A stretch of 64,000 bases of DNA, taken from Streptomyces avicenniae. GTDB lineage: Bacteria > Actinomycetota > Actinomycetes > Streptomycetales > Streptomycetaceae. Each line of letters begins with the position of its first letter. Position 1 is the first letter of the stretch. Below are positions 50,421-60,561 of this stretch, piece after piece. The stretch covers positions 310,001-374,000 of the forward strand of contig NZ_JOEK01000002.1 in NCBI RefSeq assembly GCF_000719135.1, in the 5' to 3' direction. Made by a program: the position numbers and the translations under genes. The notes beneath the pieces were generated by a model. That model was not told the origin of the DNA and did no database searches. It saw only the letters and a list, made by a program, of their open reading frames with translations.

Positions 50421-50772
50421 CGTAAGGTCGTGGGCGGACCCCACGCCGGGACGATCCGGCGTCCGGCCGTACATCGGCCGTCCCCACCCCGTTCAGGGGT
50501 GGTGGACGGGCCGGGCCAGGCGAAAGCCGAGGCCACACGGCCGCACCGGTGGTCGCGGTCCGTCATTGCCGCGTCCGGTGATTCCCCCACAGCTTTCCTG
50601 CCGATTCTCGCCGAACCAGGCGTCGTTCCCGTCCGTTCGCACGCCGAAACCCGGCGGGCGATGTGGTGTAGGCCACGTCTGGGCGACCAGGACTGCGCCG
50701 GGGGGCTCTTGGGGCGTAGCCTTGATTTCCGCTGTCCATCACCTTGCGAAGCGGAAGAGGGCGGTTGCCGCC
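50421..50772. other. leader region of the 2-oxoglutarate dehydrogenase gene
   Basis: 352 bp without a supported gene. No clear -10/-35, hairpin or riboswitch recognised; it presumably contains the sucA promoter and a long 5' leader. Confidence 0.4.
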
Positions 50773-53700
50773 GTGTCGCCACAGTCTCCGAACACCTCGA
50801 ACACCGACACCGAACCTGCCGGGGGAAGTCACCCCGCGTCGGGCTTCGGTGCCAACGAGTGGCTAGTCGACGAGATCTATCAGCAGTACCTCCAGGACCC
50901 GAATTCCGTCGATCGCGCCTGGTGGGACTTCTTCGCCGACTACAAGCCGGGGGGTGACGGCAGCGGCGCGGACCAGACGCCGGCGGCCCAGCCCCCGGCG
51001 GCCACGACGGCCGCCGCCCCCCAGGCCGCGTCGGCGCCCGTGAAGCCCGCCGCGCCCGCGCCCGCCGCCCCCGTGGCGGCACAGCCGGCGGCCCAGGCCC
51101 CGGCAGCCGCGCAGGCGGCTCCTGCGAAGTCCGCACCCGCGAAGCCGCTGGGCCAGCGGCCCCAGGCGCCGAAGCCGACCGCCGAGCCGCAGCGGGCCGA
51201 CGGGGGCGACGAGCAGGAGGGCCCCGAGTTCGTCACGCTGCGCGGCCCCGCCGCCGCCGTGGCGAAGAACATGAACGCCTCCCGCGACCTGCCGACCGCC
51301 ACCTCGGTCCGCGCCGTCCCGGTGAAGCTGCTCTTCGACAACCGCATCGTCATCAACAACCACCTGAAGCGCGCCCGTGGCGGGAAGGTGTCCTTCACGC
51401 ACCTCATCGGCTACGCGATGGTGCAGGCGCTGAAGGCGATGCCCGCCCTCAACCACTCCTTCACCGAGAAGGACGGCAAGCCCACGCTGGTCAAGCCCGA
51501 CCACGTCAGCCTGGGCCTCGCCATCGACCTGGTGAACAAGAACGGCGACCGCCAGCTCGTCGTGGCCGGGATCAAGAAGGCCGAGACGCTCTCGTTCTTC
51601 GAGTTCTGGCAGGCGTACGAGGACATCGTCCGCCGCGCGCGCGGCGGCAAGCTGACGATGGACGACTTCTCCGGGGTCACCGCGTCGCTGACGAACCCGG
51701 GCGGCATCGGCACCGTCCACTCGGTGCCGCGCCTGATGCCGGGCCAGGGCGTCATCCTCGGCGTCGGCGCCATGGAGTACCCGGCCGAGTTCCAGGGCAC
51801 CTCGCAGGAGACCCTGAACCGCCTGGGCATCTCCAAGGTCATGACGCTGACGAGCACCTACGACCACCGCGTCATCCAGGGCGCGGCGTCGGGCGAGTTC
51901 CTGCGCCTCATCAGCCAGCTGCTGCTGGGCCAGCACGGGTTCTACGACAGCATCTTCGAGGCGCTGCGCATCCCGTACGAGCCGATCCGCTGGCACGTGG
52001 ACATCGACGTCAACCACGACGACGAGGTCACCAAGGCCGCACGCGTCTTCGACCTCATCCACGCCTACCGGGTGCGCGGCCATCTGATGGCCGACACGGA
52101 CCCGCTGGAGTACCGCCAGCGGCGCCACCCCGACCTCGACATCAACGAGCACGGGCTCACCCTGTGGGACCTGGAGCGCGAGTTCGCGGTCGGCGGGTTC
52201 GCGGGCCGCTCGATGCTCAAGCTGCGGGACATCCTCGGCGTGCTGCGCGACTCGTACTGCCGCACCACCGGCATCGAGTACATGCACATCCAGGACCCGA
52301 AGGAGCGCACCTGGATCCAGGAGCGCGTCGAGCGTCCGCACACGGCCCCCGAGCGTGACGAGCAGCTGCGCATCCTGCGCCGCCTCAACGCGTCCGAGGC
52401 GTTCGAGACGTTCCTCCAGACCAAGTACGTCGGCCAGAAGCGCTTCTCGCTCGAAGGCGGCGAGACCGTCATCCCGCTGCTGGACTCGGTGCTGGACGAG
52501 GCCGCGGCCGACAAGCTGGACGAGGTCGTCATCGGCATGGCGCACCGCGGCAGGCTGAACGTCCTGGCCAACGTCGTCGGCAAGTCGTACGCGCAGATCT
52601 TCCGCGAGTTCGAGGGCAACCTCGACCCGAAGTCGATGCACGGCTCGGGCGACGTGAAGTACCACCTGGGCACCGAGGGCACGTTCACCGGCCTGTCCGG
52701 CGAGCAGATCACGGTGTCGCTGACGGCCAACCCGTCGCACCTGGAGGCCGTTGACCCGGTCGTCGAGGGTGTCGCCCGCGCGCGGCAGGACATCATCGGG
52801 CGCGGCGGCGCGGACTTCACCGTCCTGCCGGTCCTGATCCACGGCGACGCGGCGTTCGCCGGGCAGGGCGTGGTCGCCGAGACGCTGAACATGTCGCAGC
52901 TGCGCGGCTACCGCACCGGCGGCACGATCCACGTCGTCATCAACAACCAGGTCGGCTACACCGCGAGCCCGGCCGCCGCCCGCTCCTCCACGTACTGCAC
53001 GGACGTCGCGCGCATGATCGAGGCGCCGATCTTCCACGTGAACGGCGACGACCCCGAGGCCGTGTGCCGGGTCGCGCGGCTGGCGTTCGAGTACCGGCAG
53101 GCGTTCAACAAGGACGTCGTCATCGACCTGGTCTGCTACCGGCGCCGCGGGCACAACGAGACGGACAACCCCTCGTTCACCCAGCCGCTGATGTACGACC
53201 TGATCGACAAAAAGCGCTCGGTGCGCAAGCTGTACACCGAGTCGCTGATCGGCCGGGGCGACATCACGCTTGAGGAGGCCGAGCAGGCGCTCCAGGACTT
53301 CCAGAACCAGCTGGAGAAGGTGTTCAAGGAGGTCCGCGAGGCCACCGTGACCCCGGCTCCCGCCGAGGTGAACACGCCGCGCCCCGAGTTCCCCGTCGCC
53401 ATCGAGACGGCGGTGAACGAGGAGGTCGTCAAGCGGATCGCCGAGTCGCAGGTCAACATCCCCGACCACATCACCGTGCACCCGCGGCTGCTGCCGCAGA
53501 TCCAGCGGCGCGCGGCGATGGTCGAGGAGGGCACGATCGACTGGGCGATGGGCGAACTGCTCGCCGTCGGCTCGCTGCTGATGGAGGGCACCCCGGTGCG
53601 CCTCGCCGGGCAGGACTCGCGGCGCGGCACCTTCGGCCAGCGGCACTCGGTGCTCATCGACCGCAAGACGGGCGAGGACTACACGCCGCTGCTGTACCTG

Positions 53701-54561
53701 ACGGAGGACCAGGCCAGGTTCAACGTCTACGACTCGCTGCTCAGCGAGTACGCGGCGATGGGCTTCGAGTACGGCTACTCGCTGGCGAGGCCGCAGGCGC
53801 TCGTCATGTGGGAGGCGCAGTTCGGCGACTTCGCGAACGGCGCGGCGACCGTCATCGACGAGTTCATCTCCTCGGCCGAGCAGAAGTGGGGCCAGACGTC
53901 CGGCGTCACGCTGCTGCTGCCGCACGGGTACGAGGGCCAGGGTCCTGACCACTCGTCGGCGCGCATCGAGCGTTTCCTCCAGCTGTGCGCGCAGAAGAAC
54001 ATGACGGTGGCGCAGCCGACGGTGCCGTCGAACTACTTCCACCTGCTGCGCTGGCAGGTGCACAACCCGCACCACAAGCCGCTGATCGTCTTCACCCCGA
54101 AGTGGCTGCTGCGCCTGAAGGCCGCCGCCTCGAAGGTGGAGGAGTTCACCACCGGCGGCTTCCGTCCGGTCATCGGCGACACGACGGTGGATCCGGCGGG
54201 CGTGCGGCGCGTGGTGCTGTGCACCGGCAAGGTGTACTACGAACTGGCGGCCGAGCGCGAGAAGCTGGGCCGCAAGGACGTGGCGCTGGTGCGCCTGGAG
54301 CGGCTCTACCCGCTCCCGGCGGACGAGGTGCGCGCCGAGCTGGCGCGGTACGCGAACGCCGAGTCCGTGGTCTGGACGCAGGAGGAGCCGGCGAACCAGG
54401 GCGCGTGGCCGTTCATCGCGCTGAACCTGGCCGAGCAGGTGGACGCGGCGGCGGGCGTGCGGCGCGTGTCCCGTCCGGCGTCGTCCTCCCCGGCCGTGGG
54501 GTCCGCGAAGCGGCACCAGGCCGAGCAGCAGGCGCTGATGGACGAGGTCTTCACCCTCTGA
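50773..54561 (+). CDS. sucA: multifunctional 2-oxoglutarate dehydrogenase E1/E2 (Kgd/SucA type)
   Basis: 1262 aa, the fused actinobacterial form. The N-terminal E1 segment [20 protein letters not shown] is followed by a long Ala/Pro linker (about 65-140) and an E2-type succinyltransferase domain (about 170-400; [18 protein letters not shown] with the catalytic His). The ThDP-dependent decarboxylase follows ([49 protein letters not shown]), then the transketolase C-terminal part ([32 protein letters not shown]). There is no lipoyl domain. It acts in the TCA cycle, converting 2-oxoglutarate to succinyl-CoA with E3, or to succinate semialdehyde. GTG 50773 agrees with the family N-terminus. Confidence 0.95.
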   Translation: MSPQSPNTSNTDTEPAGGSHPASGFGANEWLVDEIYQQYLQDPNSVDRAWWDFFADYKPGGDGSGADQTPAAQPPAATTAAAPQAASAPVKPAAPAPAAPVAAQPAAQAPAAAQAAPAKSAPAKPLGQRPQAPKPTAEPQRADGGDEQEGPEFVTLRGPAAAVAKNMNASRDLPTATSVRAVPVKLLFDNRIVINNHLKRARGGKVSFTHLIGYAMVQALKAMPALNHSFTEKDGKPTLVKPDHVSLGLAIDLVNKNGDRQLVVAGIKKAETLSFFEFWQAYEDIVRRARGGKLTMDDFSGVTASLTNPGGIGTVHSVPRLMPGQGVILGVGAMEYPAEFQGTSQETLNRLGISKVMTLTSTYDHRVIQGAASGEFLRLISQLLLGQHGFYDSIFEALRIPYEPIRWHVDIDVNHDDEVTKAARVFDLIHAYRVRGHLMADTDPLEYRQRRHPDLDINEHGLTLWDLEREFAVGGFAGRSMLKLRDILGVLRDSYCRTTGIEYMHIQDPKERTWIQERVERPHTAPERDEQLRILRRLNASEAFETFLQTKYVGQKRFSLEGGETVIPLLDSVLDEAAADKLDEVVIGMAHRGRLNVLANVVGKSYAQIFREFEGNLDPKSMHGSGDVKYHLGTEGTFTGLSGEQITVSLTANPSHLEAVDPVVEGVARARQDIIGRGGADFTVLPVLIHGDAAFAGQGVVAETLNMSQLRGYRTGGTIHVVINNQVGYTASPAAARSSTYCTDVARMIEAPIFHVNGDDPEAVCRVARLAFEYRQAFNKDVVIDLVCYRRRGHNETDNPSFTQPLMYDLIDKKRSVRKLYTESLIGRGDITLEEAEQALQDFQNQLEKVFKEVREATVTPAPAEVNTPRPEFPVAIETAVNEEVVKRIAESQVNIPDHITVHPRLLPQIQRRAAMVEEGTIDWAMGELLAVGSLLMEGTPVRLAGQDSRRGTFGQRHSVLIDRKTGEDYTPLLYLTEDQARFNVYDSLLSEYAAMGFEYGYSLARPQALVMWEAQFGDFANGAATVIDEFISSAEQKWGQTSGVTLLLPHGYEGQGPDHSSARIERFLQLCAQKNMTVAQPTVPSNYFHLLRWQVHNPHHKPLIVFTPKWLLRLKAAASKVEEFTTGGFRPVIGDTTVDPAGVRRVVLCTGKVYYELAAEREKLGRKDVALVRLERLYPLPADEVRAELARYANAESVVWTQEEPANQGAWPFIALNLAEQVDAAAGVRRVSRPASSSPAVGSAKRHQAEQQALMDEVFTL

Positions 54562-54579
54562 CGCGCGGGCAGTGACGGC

Positions 54580-54614
54580 GAAGGGCCCCGGGGACGACGT
54601 CCCCGGGGCCCTTC
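54580..54614. terminator. strong bidirectional terminator
   Basis: A 16-bp perfect stem, GAAGGGCCCCGGGGAC and its complement, with a 3-nt loop. It separates the converging sucA and fxsT genes and is the strongest hairpin in the window. Confidence 0.8.
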
Positions 54615-54649
54615 CCGTGCCACCGTGCCCGTGCCCGTGCCGGGCGCCG

Positions 54650-54670
54650 GGCGTCAGGCGTCAGGCGTCA
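54650..54670. repeat. 3 x GGCGTCA heptad repeat over the fxsT stop
   Basis: Three perfect tandem heptads; on the minus strand each gives a TGA, the first being the fxsT stop. Because the period is 7, the three stops fall in all three frames, a natural translation backstop. Confidence 0.8.
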
Positions 54671-57600
54671 GGTGAGGAGCGGTTCGAAGTCCCAGTAGGG
54701 GCGGACGCGGGAGCGCGCGCTGACGGTGTGGACGTGCTGCGAGCCGAGGGTGGTGATGAGTCCTGACAGGGCCTCCTCCTCCACCTTGTCGGCCTCGTCG
54801 CGCTGCCGCAGACCCCGCAGGTCGGTGGCGAGCGCGACCTGCGCGGACAGGTGGAGCGGATGGCCGCCGCCGAGGATCGCGGCGGCGCGGCGCGCCGTGT
54901 CGCGGCTCAGATCGACGGCGCCCTCGACGTCGCCCTCCAGGTTGCGGCCCGCCGAGGCGTTGAGCGCGACGCCCAGGGTCCACGGGTGGTCGGGGCCGAG
55001 GGCGGCCGTGATGTCGGCGAGGCACTCCTCGTTGAGCAGCAGCGACTGCTGCCGCTCCCCCGCCGCGCGCAGGACCAGCGCGTGGTTGACGGTCGTGCCG
55101 ATCGTGTACGGGTGCTCGGGCCCGAGGGTGCTGAGGTAGTGCTCCATGACGCGCTCGCCGATGGCGCGGGCCTGGTCGAGGTTGCCGTGCGCGCGCTGGA
55201 CGAACGCGTAGCACGTCGCGATCTGCTGCGTGAGCGGGGACAGGTCGCCCACGACGCGTTCCGAGCGCTCCAGCAGGTCGCCGAGGCGGGCGTGGGCGCC
55301 GCCGCGGTCGCCGCCGCGAAGGAGGCACAGGGCGAGGTTGAGTTCGGCCATGAGCGTCTGCGGGTTGTCGGCGCCCATCACGTCGCGGTGGACGAGGACG
55401 CTCTGCTCCTGGATCGAGTGGGCCTCGCCGTAGCGGCCGAGGAGGCGCAGGTCGTAGGCGTACATGATCTCGGAGTTGAGCGACCAGGTGTGGCGGAAGC
55501 CGAGGAGTTCGCGGCGGGCCTGGAGGTTGACGCCGTCGGCCCTGGCCGCCTCGTCGTAGCGGCCGAGGAGGCGCAGGGAGACGGCGACGTTGTTGCGCGC
55601 GTTCATGGTGCGCGGGTCGTTGTCGCCGACGAGGGCGCGGTAGCCGTCCAGGACCTCGCGGCTCACGTCGAGCGACTCGTCGTAGCGGGCGAGGCCGCGC
55701 AGGTCGGCGCTGAGCCCTTCCCGCGCGCGCAGGACGGAGAGGCTGTCGGGGCCGTGGTGTCTGCCCAGGTGCTCGATGACGGCGCGGTCGATGCGTTCGG
55801 TGCGCCGGTAGGCGCCGGTGGCGCGCAGCAGGGTGGCGTACTCGGAGTTCAGCTCCCAGCTGAGGGGGTGGTCGGGGCCGAGGACCTCGCGCCACGCCTG
55901 TTCGGTCTTCTCCGCGAGCTGGATGCCGATGGTGTACTCGCCCGCGAGGTACAGGTACGAGAGGCAGTTGAAGATCAGCTGGTGCATGCTCGGGTGCGTG
56001 CTGCGCAGGGCGCCCGACGCGTCGAGGTGCGGCACGATCTTCGCGAAGCGCGACCAGCGGCGGGTGTCGGCGGCGCGCTGCGGGTCGGCGGCGGTCAGCG
56101 CGCGACGTACGCCCCGGGAGAACATCTCCTGGTCGGCCTTGGACATCCCGGCGCGCACGGTCTGCTGCACCATGCGGTGCAGGTGGATGGTGCCCGCCTC
56201 GGGCTCGGTCTGCTGCTCGGGGACCTCCCAGCGCACCACCGAGTACTGGACGAGCTTGGTGATGGCCGCGTTCCAGCGCAGCGGGTCGTCCATGAGGCCG
56301 GTGAGGCGCTCGGGCAGGTCGCCCACGGGGATGCCGCGCACGAGCTGGGCGGGGATGGCGCCCGGCGCGAAGAAGGCGCACAGGCGCAGCAGGTCCACGG
56401 CCTCGGGGACGGTCTCGCGCAGCCGGTTGAGCAGTATCGAGAAGGCCGTGTAGTACGTCATGGGGAAGTCGGCGGCGACCCGCAGGCCGACCTCCAGGTC
56501 GGAGCCGCTGTTGAGCAGGTCCACGTAGTCGGCGACCGACATGGCGGCGTCGCTGAGCCAGCCCGCGGTCTGGTCGAGGGCGAGGGGCAGGTCGCCGAGC
56601 GCGTCGGCGAGGAGGTCGGCCTCCTCGGGGGAGATGCGGGGCGCGCGGCGGCGGATGAAGGCGACGGACTCCTCGCGGTCGTAGCTGTTGACCGCGTGCA
56701 GCAGGGTGTTGTGGTCCTCCCACTGCCGGTCCTGCGAGGTGATGATGACGTGCCCGGGGCCGCCCGGCACGAGGTCGGCGATGGGGCCCGGGTCGTCGGC
56801 GCCGTCGAGGACGATCAGCCAGCGGCGGTGCGGCTCGCCGCGGCGCAGGGCGTTGCCGACGGCGCGGAGCCGTTCGCCGTACTCGGGGCCCGTCGTCAGG
56901 CCGAGGGCGGGCGCCAGTTCGGCGAGGCGCTGGCGCAGCGTGCCGCGCTGGTCGGCGGGGACCCACCAGACGAGGTCGTACTCGGTGCCGAAGCGGTGGA
57001 CGTACTCGGCGGCGATCTGCGTCTTGCCGACGCCCGACATGCCCCACAGGGTGATGACGCCCGCGCCCGGCTCGGCGCGCTGGAGGGCGGTGTAGATCGT
57101 CTGCATGGTGTGTTCGCGGCCGGTGAAGCGGACGTTGCGCCGGGGCACGCCGCCCCAGATGTGCGGCTGTTCGTACGGGAAGCGGGGGCTGCGGCGCCCG
57201 CCGAGTGTCGGCTGGGCCTCCCTGGGGGCGGGGCCGAGGGCGCGGACGAGGCGGCGTTCCGCCTCGCGGGCGCCGGTGCCCCACAGTTCGACGACGCCGC
57301 CGAAGGCGGTGGTGGCGACGGGCATCGTCTCGGCCGAGACCGAGACGGCGGCGAACCGGTGGGCGTGCGGGGCGACGACGGCGCGCAGGGCGGTGTTCCA
57401 CTCCTCGTCGGAGCGGGGGCCGAGCTTGAAGTACCAGTCGCTGAGGACGACGAGGACGCGCCCCTCCAGGTACAGGAGGTCGTGCAGGGCCTCGGCGAGC
57501 GGGACGTCCACCGGCGGGTCCCAGCGCTGGACGGCGACCTCGAAGCCGTGCCGCTCCAGCCTGTCGCGCATCCACGCGGCCCAGGGGCGGTTGAAGCCCG

Positions 57601-57694
57601 CGAAGCTGATGGTGATCCGCTGGTCAGGGCTGCGCACTGGGCTCTCCTTCGCGGTCGCTCGACCGTCCTCGCCGTCTTCTTCGTACAGCGGCAC
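54668..57694 (-). CDS. fxsT: FxSxx-COOH system TIR-like/NB-ARC/TPR protein
   Basis: 1008 aa. The N-terminal TIR-like domain (about 26-155; RITISFAGFNRPWAAWMRDR) is followed by a P-loop NB-ARC/STAND ATPase (about 190-480; Walker A GMSGVGKT at 218-225, Walker B WLIVLDGADD, the GLPL-like GDLPLALDQTAGWL). At least nine TPR-type repeats then run to the end (about 560-990; RIDRAVIEHLGRHHGPDSLS and similar). This is the marker TPR protein of FxSxx-COOH loci; its role is unproven, but the architecture is that of a signal-gated oligomeric switch. The GTG start has GGGGGAG 6 nt upstream. Confidence 0.92.
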   Translation of the reverse strand: MPLYEEDGEDGRATAKESPVRSPDQRITISFAGFNRPWAAWMRDRLERHGFEVAVQRWDPPVDVPLAEALHDLLYLEGRVLVVLSDWYFKLGPRSDEEWNTALRAVVAPHAHRFAAVSVSAETMPVATTAFGGVVELWGTGAREAERRLVRALGPAPREAQPTLGGRRSPRFPYEQPHIWGGVPRRNVRFTGREHTMQTIYTALQRAEPGAGVITLWGMSGVGKTQIAAEYVHRFGTEYDLVWWVPADQRGTLRQRLAELAPALGLTTGPEYGERLRAVGNALRRGEPHRRWLIVLDGADDPGPIADLVPGGPGHVIITSQDRQWEDHNTLLHAVNSYDREESVAFIRRRAPRISPEEADLLADALGDLPLALDQTAGWLSDAAMSVADYVDLLNSGSDLEVGLRVAADFPMTYYTAFSILLNRLRETVPEAVDLLRLCAFFAPGAIPAQLVRGIPVGDLPERLTGLMDDPLRWNAAITKLVQYSVVRWEVPEQQTEPEAGTIHLHRMVQQTVRAGMSKADQEMFSRGVRRALTAADPQRAADTRRWSRFAKIVPHLDASGALRSTHPSMHQLIFNCLSYLYLAGEYTIGIQLAEKTEQAWREVLGPDHPLSWELNSEYATLLRATGAYRRTERIDRAVIEHLGRHHGPDSLSVLRAREGLSADLRGLARYDESLDVSREVLDGYRALVGDNDPRTMNARNNVAVSLRLLGRYDEAARADGVNLQARRELLGFRHTWSLNSEIMYAYDLRLLGRYGEAHSIQEQSVLVHRDVMGADNPQTLMAELNLALCLLRGGDRGGAHARLGDLLERSERVVGDLSPLTQQIATCYAFVQRAHGNLDQARAIGERVMEHYLSTLGPEHPYTIGTTVNHALVLRAAGERQQSLLLNEECLADITAALGPDHPWTLGVALNASAGRNLEGDVEGAVDLSRDTARRAAAILGGGHPLHLSAQVALATDLRGLRQRDEADKVEEEALSGLITTLGSQHVHTVSARSRVRPYWDFEPLLT

Positions 57695-57791
57695 TTCACT
57701 CTCCCCCGAGATGTGGTGACGCGGCCGGTCCCGCGCCGGTCGTACGACGGGCCGTCAGTTCCCCTCCCTGGGAACATACACCCCGGGTACG

Positions 57792-59168
57792 TCAGGTAAC
57801 CGTTCGTCGTGGGTGCTGGCGGAGCCAGTGGGTGCGGGCGGTCTCGACGTACGCCGCGGCGCGCACGAGGTGGCCGCGTGGCGGGGCCGGGTCGCGCAGT
57901 TGTTCGTGCCGTTCGGCGAGGGCTGCGACGAAGACGCGGCCCGCGTCGGTGAGTCGGCGGCTGCCGCGCAGGACGGGCAGGACGGCGCCGACCTGCGCGT
58001 GGCAGCGGGCGTGCGCGGCCCAGGCGTGGTCGCGTCCTGCGGGTTCTTCGAGGGCCAGGGCCAGGCGCTGCCAGAACCCGGCGAGGGCGAGGTGGGCGTA
58101 GGCGCCGTGCAGGAAGCCGTTGAAGGGCCGGGGGTCGGGGCGCCAGGGGGCCCAGTAGTCGGGGGCGTCGCCCGCCGTGTGGAGGGTGACGAGGTCGCTG
58201 AGCGCGCAGAGTTTGGCGTGCTGGAGTTCGTGGGCGAGACCGGCGGCGAGGTCGGCGGCCGTGGGGGGTGTGCTGGCGAGTACCGCGCCGAACGCGCTGG
58301 GGCTGGTGCCGCTGGAGTGGGAGGCGCCGACGGTGGTCCCGAGGCCCGTGGACGGGCCCGTGAGGGGCACGATGCAGTCCAGGAGGGCGAGTTCGGCGGA
58401 GCGGGCGTCGCCGCCGTGGCCGAGGAGCGGCAGCGCGTCGTGCCACAGCGCGCCCCAGTGGGCGCGTTCGGCGGGGGTGAGCGGCCCGCGCCGCCCGGCG
58501 AGGCGCCCGTGGTCGAGGTCGTCCAGGAGGACGGGGCGCGGGCCGCCGTGCAGGGTGTGCGGGGGCAGCCAGCGCGGGTCGTCGGAGAGCCAGGCGCCGG
58601 TGGCGTCGCGCAGGATCTCGGCGGTGGGCCCGCCGGGGGCGCGCAGCAGGAGGCGGCCGGTGGCTGCGGTGAGGGTGACGGCGGTGCCGTCGGGCGCGGG
58701 GCAGCGCAGGGCGCCGAGGGTGGGCAGGGTGACGCGGGCGTCGTGCACGGTGAGGCCGGTGGAGAAGGACAGGTCGGCGTGGGCGGCGGCGGCCGTGGCC
58801 AGGGAGCCGAGGTGGGCGATGTCGCGGGCGGCGCTGGCGCCGTCGCCCGGTGCGGTGGCGGCGCCTGGCTGGAGCCACTTGACGCAGCGTTCGGCCCAGG
58901 GGCCGGTGAGGGAGTAGAACAGGACGCGGCGGGCGGCGTCGGGGGCGGCGCGTTCCGCGTTCTCCAGCAGGTCGGCGTGGTGGCGGGCCAGGGCGGCGGC
59001 GGGTCCTGGCGTGGCGTCCGCGGTGTCGATGGCGTCGAGCAGGACGCGCAGCAGGAGCAGGCGGCGTGTGTGCTGTCCTGCGGTGAGGAGGGCGAGGGTC
59101 GGGCCCGTGCCCTCGGTGGCGCCGAGGGCGGCGATGTCGCTCACGGTCGGCGTGGTCTGGGTGCTCAT
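57792..59168 (-). CDS. HExxH-type protein, putative 2-oxoglutarate-dependent peptide beta-hydroxylase
   Basis: 458 aa, soluble. The motif HELQH (residues 313-317, in AAGLAHELQHAKLCALSDLV) is a metal-binding HExxH followed by a helix; a second His-rich part (HGAYAHLALAGFW, HAWAAHARCHAQVG) could supply further ligands. Proteins of this family sit in RiPP loci, and related members have been shown to be 2-oxoglutarate/iron peptide beta-hydroxylases rather than proteases (established for the family, inferred here). ATG 59168 overlaps the fxsB stop (ATGA), so it is co-translated with the maturase. The likely substrate is the fxsA peptide. Confidence 0.88.
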   Translation of the reverse strand: MSTQTTPTVSDIAALGATEGTGPTLALLTAGQHTRRLLLLRVLLDAIDTADATPGPAAALARHHADLLENAERAAPDAARRVLFYSLTGPWAERCVKWLQPGAATAPGDGASAARDIAHLGSLATAAAAHADLSFSTGLTVHDARVTLPTLGALRCPAPDGTAVTLTAATGRLLLRAPGGPTAEILRDATGAWLSDDPRWLPPHTLHGGPRPVLLDDLDHGRLAGRRGPLTPAERAHWGALWHDALPLLGHGGDARSAELALLDCIVPLTGPSTGLGTTVGASHSSGTSPSAFGAVLASTPPTAADLAAGLAHELQHAKLCALSDLVTLHTAGDAPDYWAPWRPDPRPFNGFLHGAYAHLALAGFWQRLALALEEPAGRDHAWAAHARCHAQVGAVLPVLRGSRRLTDAGRVFVAALAERHEQLRDPAPPRGHLVRAAAYVETARTHWLRQHPRRTVT

Positions 59169-60373
59169 ACGGCGGCTCGGTGGAGTTCGGTGGCGATGTG
59201 GCCGATGACGCGCTGGAGATCGGCGCAGTACACGGACGGGTTGCGGAATGCCTCCGGGGTGCGGTCGGGCCCGTCGTGGCCGTCTGCGGCGCGGTAGCGG
59301 TGGGCGTAGTGTCCCCCGCCGCAGACGTCGAGGACGGGGCAGCGCAGGCAGGTGTCGGACAGGGCGTCGGTGCCGGACTGCCGGGTGGCGACGCCCGGGT
59401 GGTCGAGGGCGGCGTCGAAGGGGTGGTGGAAGACGTCCAGGCCGGTGGCCGCGGCGCCCTCGTAGGCGCTCTTGAGTGAGTCCACCTGCTCGATGCCGCC
59501 GTCGGTCTCGACGACGACGGCGGTGAACGGCTGGAGGCCCATGCTCTCGGTGGCGGCGGGCAGTCCGAGGAGCAGGGCGATGCACTCCTCGAAGAACCGG
59601 ACGCGGGTACGGCGGCGGTCGGCGTTCCACCACAGGTCGAAGACGGCGCAGAGCCAGTCGCCGTAGGGCGTGGGCGAGGCGGGGGGCGCGGGCAGGCCGG
59701 GGGGCGGGTGCGTCCAGTTGCCGTGCGGGAGGAGGAAATCGACGGCGGGCGGCGCGAGGGCGAGCAGGGAGCCGTACACCTCGGCGGGGTCGGTGGCCGC
59801 GTCCACGACGCACAGCGCCCCGGCCCACGAGCCCCGGTGGCGGTCGTCGGCCAGCAGGCGGGCGGCCCGTTCGATGCCGGGCCAGGCGGGCCGTCCGGCG
59901 TGGTCCACGCGCTGCGCGTTGTGGGCGGCGAGGCCGCCGTCGAGGCTGAGGCCCACGGTGATGCCGTGCCCGGTGAGCGCAGTCAGCTTCTCCTCGGTGA
60001 GCAGGACGCCGTTGGTCTGCACGGTGGCGAGGACGGCGCAGCCCTCGGGCACGCGCGCGCGGACGTCGCGGACGAAGGCGCCGAGGACGTCAGGGTCCGT
60101 CAGCAGCGGCTCGCCGCCGTGCAGCACGACGGACAGGACGGGCAGGCCGTGGGCGGCGGCGTGTTCGGCGATCCGCTCGGCGGTACGGGTGAGGGTGGCG
60201 GGGCGTGCGGTGACGGGCTGCCGACGCCAGCCGCTGTCGGCGGCGAAGTACATGTAGCAGTAGCGGCAGGCGAGGTTGCAGCGGCTGTTCACCTTCACGA
60301 TGAACTGCTGGAACGGCACCGCTCCCGGCGGGCGGCCGGGCGCGTGCCGGGTCGCCTCGGCCCTTGCGCGCAC
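59165..60373 (-). CDS. fxsB: FxsB-type radical SAM/SPASM cyclophane maturase
   Basis: 402 aa. Radical SAM CxxxCxxC with Cys32, Cys36 and Cys39 in NSRCNLACRYCYMYF. The usual SAM-binding stretches follow (VVLHGGEPLLTD, TVQTNGVLLTEEKL, GLSLDGGLAAHNAQR). The C-terminal SPASM-like Cys cluster (DTCLRCPVLDVCGGGHYAHR, then YCADLQ) would hold auxiliary clusters. FxsB enzymes crosslink an aromatic ring to the side chain two residues later (three-residue cyclophane). GTG 60373 was chosen because GGGGGAG lies 9 nt upstream, better than GTG 60319 or 60427. It acts in the cytoplasm on the fxsA product. Confidence 0.92.
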   Translation of the reverse strand: MRARAEATRHAPGRPPGAVPFQQFIVKVNSRCNLACRYCYMYFAADSGWRRQPVTARPATLTRTAERIAEHAAAHGLPVLSVVLHGGEPLLTDPDVLGAFVRDVRARVPEGCAVLATVQTNGVLLTEEKLTALTGHGITVGLSLDGGLAAHNAQRVDHAGRPAWPGIERAARLLADDRHRGSWAGALCVVDAATDPAEVYGSLLALAPPAVDFLLPHGNWTHPPPGLPAPPASPTPYGDWLCAVFDLWWNADRRRTRVRFFEECIALLLGLPAATESMGLQPFTAVVVETDGGIEQVDSLKSAYEGAAATGLDVFHHPFDAALDHPGVATRQSGTDALSDTCLRCPVLDVCGGGHYAHRYRAADGHDGPDRTPEAFRNPSVYCADLQRVIGHIATELHRAAV

Positions 60374-60561
60374 GCTGTGCTGCTCCCCCTGTCGCTCGAC
60401 CCGCGCGTCTCGCGGCGCGCGACGCACTCCGTCGGAGAGGTGTCCGGTACGGACGTCGGGTAAACGGCGGTCATCACCTCCTGTCCGTATGAGGCGCGCG
60501 GCGGTCCTGAAACGTTCGGGTGCGGGGGCGCGTGGGGCGCGTGCGGCGGACGGGGAGCCGC

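Noticed and set aside
50863..54516. 1217-codon minus-strand open frame opposite the 2-oxoglutarate dehydrogenase gene
   Set aside because: Its amino-acid composition (Arg, His, Val, Leu, Gln from reversed GC codons) and lack of any domain mark it as an antisense shadow; the plus strand encodes a complete recognisable enzyme.
54851..57799. 982-codon plus-strand open frame opposite fxsT
   Set aside because: Antisense shadow of high GC at third positions; no domain, no ribosome site, and fxsT on the other strand is well supported.
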